64,000 bases of DNA from JAGDZR01 sp049115695 (GTDB taxonomy: Bacteria > Bacteroidota > Bacteroidia > Cytophagales > Cyclobacteriaceae), in NCBI GenBank assembly GCA_049115695.1, contig JAGDZR010000006.1, positions 310,001 through 374,000 on the forward strand, read 5' to 3'. Below the pieces are notes generated by a model that did no database searches, was not told the origin of the DNA, and saw nothing but the letters and a program-made list of their open reading frames with translations. A program made the translations under genes and the position numbers. Position 1 is the stretch's first letter. Every line of letters starts with the position of its first letter. Below are positions 61,613-64,000 of the stretch, piece after piece.

Positions 61613-61638
61613 CCCCTCAAAACAAAAGCACACTTACA

Positions 61639-62055
61639 TCATTTTCCTACCTTGATATATCCCCAACCTGATTGTTGCTTTTCAACTATATCTGGCACAG
61701 CGTTGACCACTGTTCCTACCCCGTCCAGCAGCGCTTCCTTTCCAACTTTGAAAATCAACTCCATACTCACTTCACATGCCGTGAATTTTACATTTTCGTT
61801 TTCGGCAAAAGCTTCAACACTTTCTGCAACAGTTGATTGATTTTTCATCAACATAGGTAACGCTTCACCATACACCATAACCTCTAGCGTAGTATTGGGA
61901 TAGTTTTTAGACATCACCTTCATCATCAGCATAGTAGACTGATGCACCTTCGTGTCTGTGCTTGTGACGTCAAACACAATTTTTTTAGAATCATCCTGAG
62001 CCTTTAGGCCAAATCCGGCGATTAGTATCAAGAAATAAATGGATAAAGTTTTCAT
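61639..62055 (-). CDS. Exported DsrE-family protein
   Basis: A 138-residue protein with a signal peptide (MKTLSIYFLILIAGFGLKAQ) and a DsrE/DsrF-like domain: KIVFDVTSTDTKVHQSTMLM, TTLEVMVYGEALPMLMKNQS, and VKFTACEVSMELI with a Cys near 93, the usual sulfur-carrying place in the family. Cytoplasmic relatives carry persulfide in sulfur metabolism; the periplasmic ones are poorly known. It is a single gene with its own terminator, divergent from the BNR gene. Confidence 0.8.
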   Translation of the reverse strand: MKTLSIYFLILIAGFGLKAQDDSKKIVFDVTSTDTKVHQSTMLMMKVMSKNYPNTTLEVMVYGEALPMLMKNQSTVAESVEAFAENENVKFTACEVSMELIFKVGKEALLDGVGTVVNAVPDIVEKQQSGWGYIKVGK

Positions 62056-62333
62056 GTGAATTTTGCTTTATGAGCGCCATGGCACTCGGTTAATATTTGT
62101 TACAACACAAAGAGAATCGACTGTTCCGAGGAGATTTATCCTGAAAAGTTCAACAAGTATTCTGAAAAGCTCATACCATAAAATAATGTCGATTCTGTAC
62201 ATGATTGTGTATCAAACATCTCCTATTGCTTCACAAATTCTCAATACCATGCATCACATTTGACCACCTATCAAATCTTCATATTGCAAAACCCTGGATT
62301 GCATTAATTTGAATCATTATTAAATTTTCCATT

Positions 62334-64000
62334 ATGAGATTTGCACTCCACATCCTGTTTTGCCTAGCAGTTGTTACCGTATTCGGGCAATCCGCAAATG
62401 ATTATTTTCAATCTATTAAATACCGAAACATTGGACCATTTAGAGGTGGACGATCTGTCTCTGCGTCGGGTGTGATCGGTGATCCTATAACCTACTACAT
62501 GGGTACTACTGGAGGCGGACTATGGAAGACTTCAGACGCTGGTCAAAGATGGGAGAATATATCAGATGGTTTTTTCAAGACCGGATCAGTAGGTGCAGTT
62601 GCTGTCTCTGAAAGCGATCCCAATGTAGTCTATGTAGGAATGGGAGAACATGCTCCCAGAGGAGTAATGACCTCTCATGGAGATGGCATGTACAAATCCA
62701 CTGATGCAGGAAAAACATGGAAACATATTGGGTTGAAAGCTACTCAGCATATTGCCAGAGTTATCATTCATCCCAAAAACCCGGATATCGTGTATGTCGC
62801 TGCACAAGGAGCTCTATATGGCCCCACAAACGATAGAGGCATTTACAAAACAATGAATGGAGGAGCATCCTGGGAAAAGGTGCTATTCGTAAATAACCTT
62901 ACTGGTTGTGCTGAATTGTCCATGGACATGAGTAATCCAAATGTCCTATACGCCGCAATGTGGGAGCATCAACGTAAACCATGGATTGTGATCAGTGGTG
63001 GCGAAGGGAGCGGTCTTTACAAATCAACGGATGCCGGTAAAACATGGAAGAAAATTCATAATGGGCTACCAGAGGAAAAAGGAAAAATGGCCATTGCGGT
63101 TTCGCGATCCAATCCTGAACGCGTTTACGCATTGATTGAAAGCGACTCGAACAAGGAAAAAGGAGGCCTGTTTGTTTCATCAAATGGTGGAAAAAGCTGG
63201 AGCAAAGTAAGCAGCGATCACCGACTGGTTCAACGCGCCTGGTACTACATTGAGTTATTCATCGATCCCAAAGATGAGCATACCATCTACGTCCTCAGCG
63301 CTCCGGCACTTCGATCCATCGATGGTGGAAAGAGCTGGGAAAGAATAACAGGAACCCACGGAGACTATCACGACCTATGGATCAATCCGGATGACCCTAC
63401 CAATATGGTCATCGCCAACGATGGTGGTGCTGCCATTAGTTTCAATAATGGTGAAACCTGGTCTACACAGTCAAACATGCCAACCGCACAGTTTTATCGC
63501 ATCAATGTTGACAATGTATGGCCATACCGCATTTATGCAGGGCAGCAAGACAACACCAGCATCCGAATAGAAAACATGGCCTATTATGGGTGGTCGATCA
63601 CGGAGGAAAACTGGACCAGGTCGGCAGGCGGGGAAAGCGCCTTTCTTGCCTTTGATCCTGACAATCCGAGATATGTACTTGGAGGTAGTTATCTGGGGAC
63701 AATAGAAGCACTGGATTATCAATCCAAGGCATCTACCAACATCATGGCTGCTCCCATCCAATACCTTGGGCGAGCTGCAAGTGACATGCGGTATCGCTTC
63801 AACTGGAATGCGCCTATTATTTGGTCTCAACATGAACCCAACACCTATTATCATGGCGCACAAAAACTTCTGAAGACGCAAGACATGGGTCGAACGTGGG
63901 TAGAAGCTTCTCCTGATTTATCACGAAATGAAAAAGACAAACAAATCAAGGGAGGTGGTCCTTACACTGTAGAAGCCGTGGGAGCAGAAAACTACGGAAC
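62334..64000 (+). CDS. Exported BNR/VPS10-sortilin-like propeller protein, 5' part
   Basis: An open frame from ATG 62334 to the window edge (555 codons seen). Signal peptide MRFALHILFCLAVVTVFGQS, then BNR/Asp-box blades (WKTSDAGQRWENIS, KSTDAGKTWKHIG, KTMNGGASWEKVL, VSSNGGKSWSKVS). It is a paralogue of the protein at 23127-26066: both share KYRNxGPxRGGR after the signal, RGI(F/Y)K, QRKPW and the glutamine-rich AGQQDN/GGQQDN segment. No catalytic residue is evident. The rest of the gene lies outside the window. A near-consensus promoter (TTG 62284-62286, TTAATTTG 62304-62311) precedes it. Confidence 0.88.
   Translation, partial: MRFALHILFCLAVVTVFGQSANDYFQSIKYRNIGPFRGGRSVSASGVIGDPITYYMGTTGGGLWKTSDAGQRWENISDGFFKTGSVGAVAVSESDPNVVYVGMGEHAPRGVMTSHGDGMYKSTDAGKTWKHIGLKATQHIARVIIHPKNPDIVYVAAQGALYGPTNDRGIYKTMNGGASWEKVLFVNNLTGCAELSMDMSNPNVLYAAMWEHQRKPWIVISGGEGSGLYKSTDAGKTWKKIHNGLPEEKGKMAIAVSRSNPERVYALIESDSNKEKGGLFVSSNGGKSWSKVSSDHRLVQRAWYYIELFIDPKDEHTIYVLSAPALRSIDGGKSWERITGTHGDYHDLWINPDDPTNMVIANDGGAAISFNNGETWSTQSNMPTAQFYRINVDNVWPYRIYAGQQDNTSIRIENMAYYGWSITEENWTRSAGGESAFLAFDPDNPRYVLGGSYLGTIEALDYQSKASTNIMAAPIQYLGRAASDMRYRFNWNAPIIWSQHEPNTYYHGAQKLLKTQDMGRTWVEASPDLSRNEKDKQIKGGGPYTVEAVGAENYG

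Noticed and set aside
62063..62263. A 66-residue open frame before the second BNR gene
   Set aside because: It lies in a divergent promoter region, shows no recognisable features and has a composition unlike the neighbours.
1..64000. Mobile elements, prophage, tRNA or rRNA genes
   Set aside because: I found no transposase, integrase, phage structural gene, tRNA cloverleaf or rRNA segment on either strand by reading.

Overview
The window looks like chromosome of a marine Bacteroidota bacterium, most likely a gliding member of the Cytophagales (Reichenbachiella/Marinoscillum-like; inference). The grounds are moderate GC content, several proteins ending in type IX secretion (T9SS) sorting domains, lipoproteins with acidic residues after the acylated Cys, promoter-like sequences of the TTG-N17..23-TAnnTTTG type, start regions without Shine-Dalgarno sequences, and many PadR-FtsX permease units. 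No rRNA, tRNA, insertion sequence, prophage or CRISPR was seen. No gene-free stretch exceeds 300 bases.

Layout. 1-5.6 kb: end of sdhB, a DUF3352-like envelope protein, a membrane di-heme cytochrome c and a MATE exporter. 5.8-8.2 kb: aldo/keto reductase, a K+-channel-like protein without a selectivity filter, and a DinB-fold protein, nearly or exactly abutting. 8.1-11.4 kb: the DUF1800/DUF1501 export pair. 11.6-13.6 kb: ankyrin protein, a small membrane protein and a divergent nucleotidyltransferase-fold protein. 13.7-19.1 kb: a beta-helix protein and a 1472-residue repeat adhesin-like protein. 19.0-26.1 kb (minus): BNR/sortilin-like protein, DUF2911, MG2-plus-plug protein and an ornithine cyclodeaminase-family enzyme. 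26.2-31.2 kb: metabolic singletons. 31.3-37.3 kb: two convergent PadR-permease modules sharing an operator-like palindrome. 37.4-47.8 kb: lipoprotein, fused PQQ-type dehydrogenase/cytochrome c, proA-proB, GMC dehydrogenase with its small subunit, CheC-like protein, DinB-like and TPR proteins. 48-50.7 kb: P-type Ca2+ ATPase.

50.7-61.5 kb is the most coherent system. It has two GH30 enzymes, a PKD surface lipoprotein, a modular secreted GH5 enzyme and, divergent from it, a membrane-spanning propeller/Y_Y_Y/LuxR-type regulator; an AraC regulator lies downstream. I read it as a beta-glucan utilisation locus without SusC/SusD. The T9SS-exported GH5 and the surface lipoproteins would cut and hold glucan outside the cell, and the periplasmic propeller would sense the products and activate transcription directly. 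The window ends in a DsrE-family protein and the first 555 codons of a second BNR/sortilin-like protein.

The observations I consider least explained are the nucleotidyltransferase-like protein with altered catalytic positions (12604-13608), the filterless channel-like protein (6854-7600), the paired PadR operators, and several hairpins placed exactly at translation starts or between cistrons.
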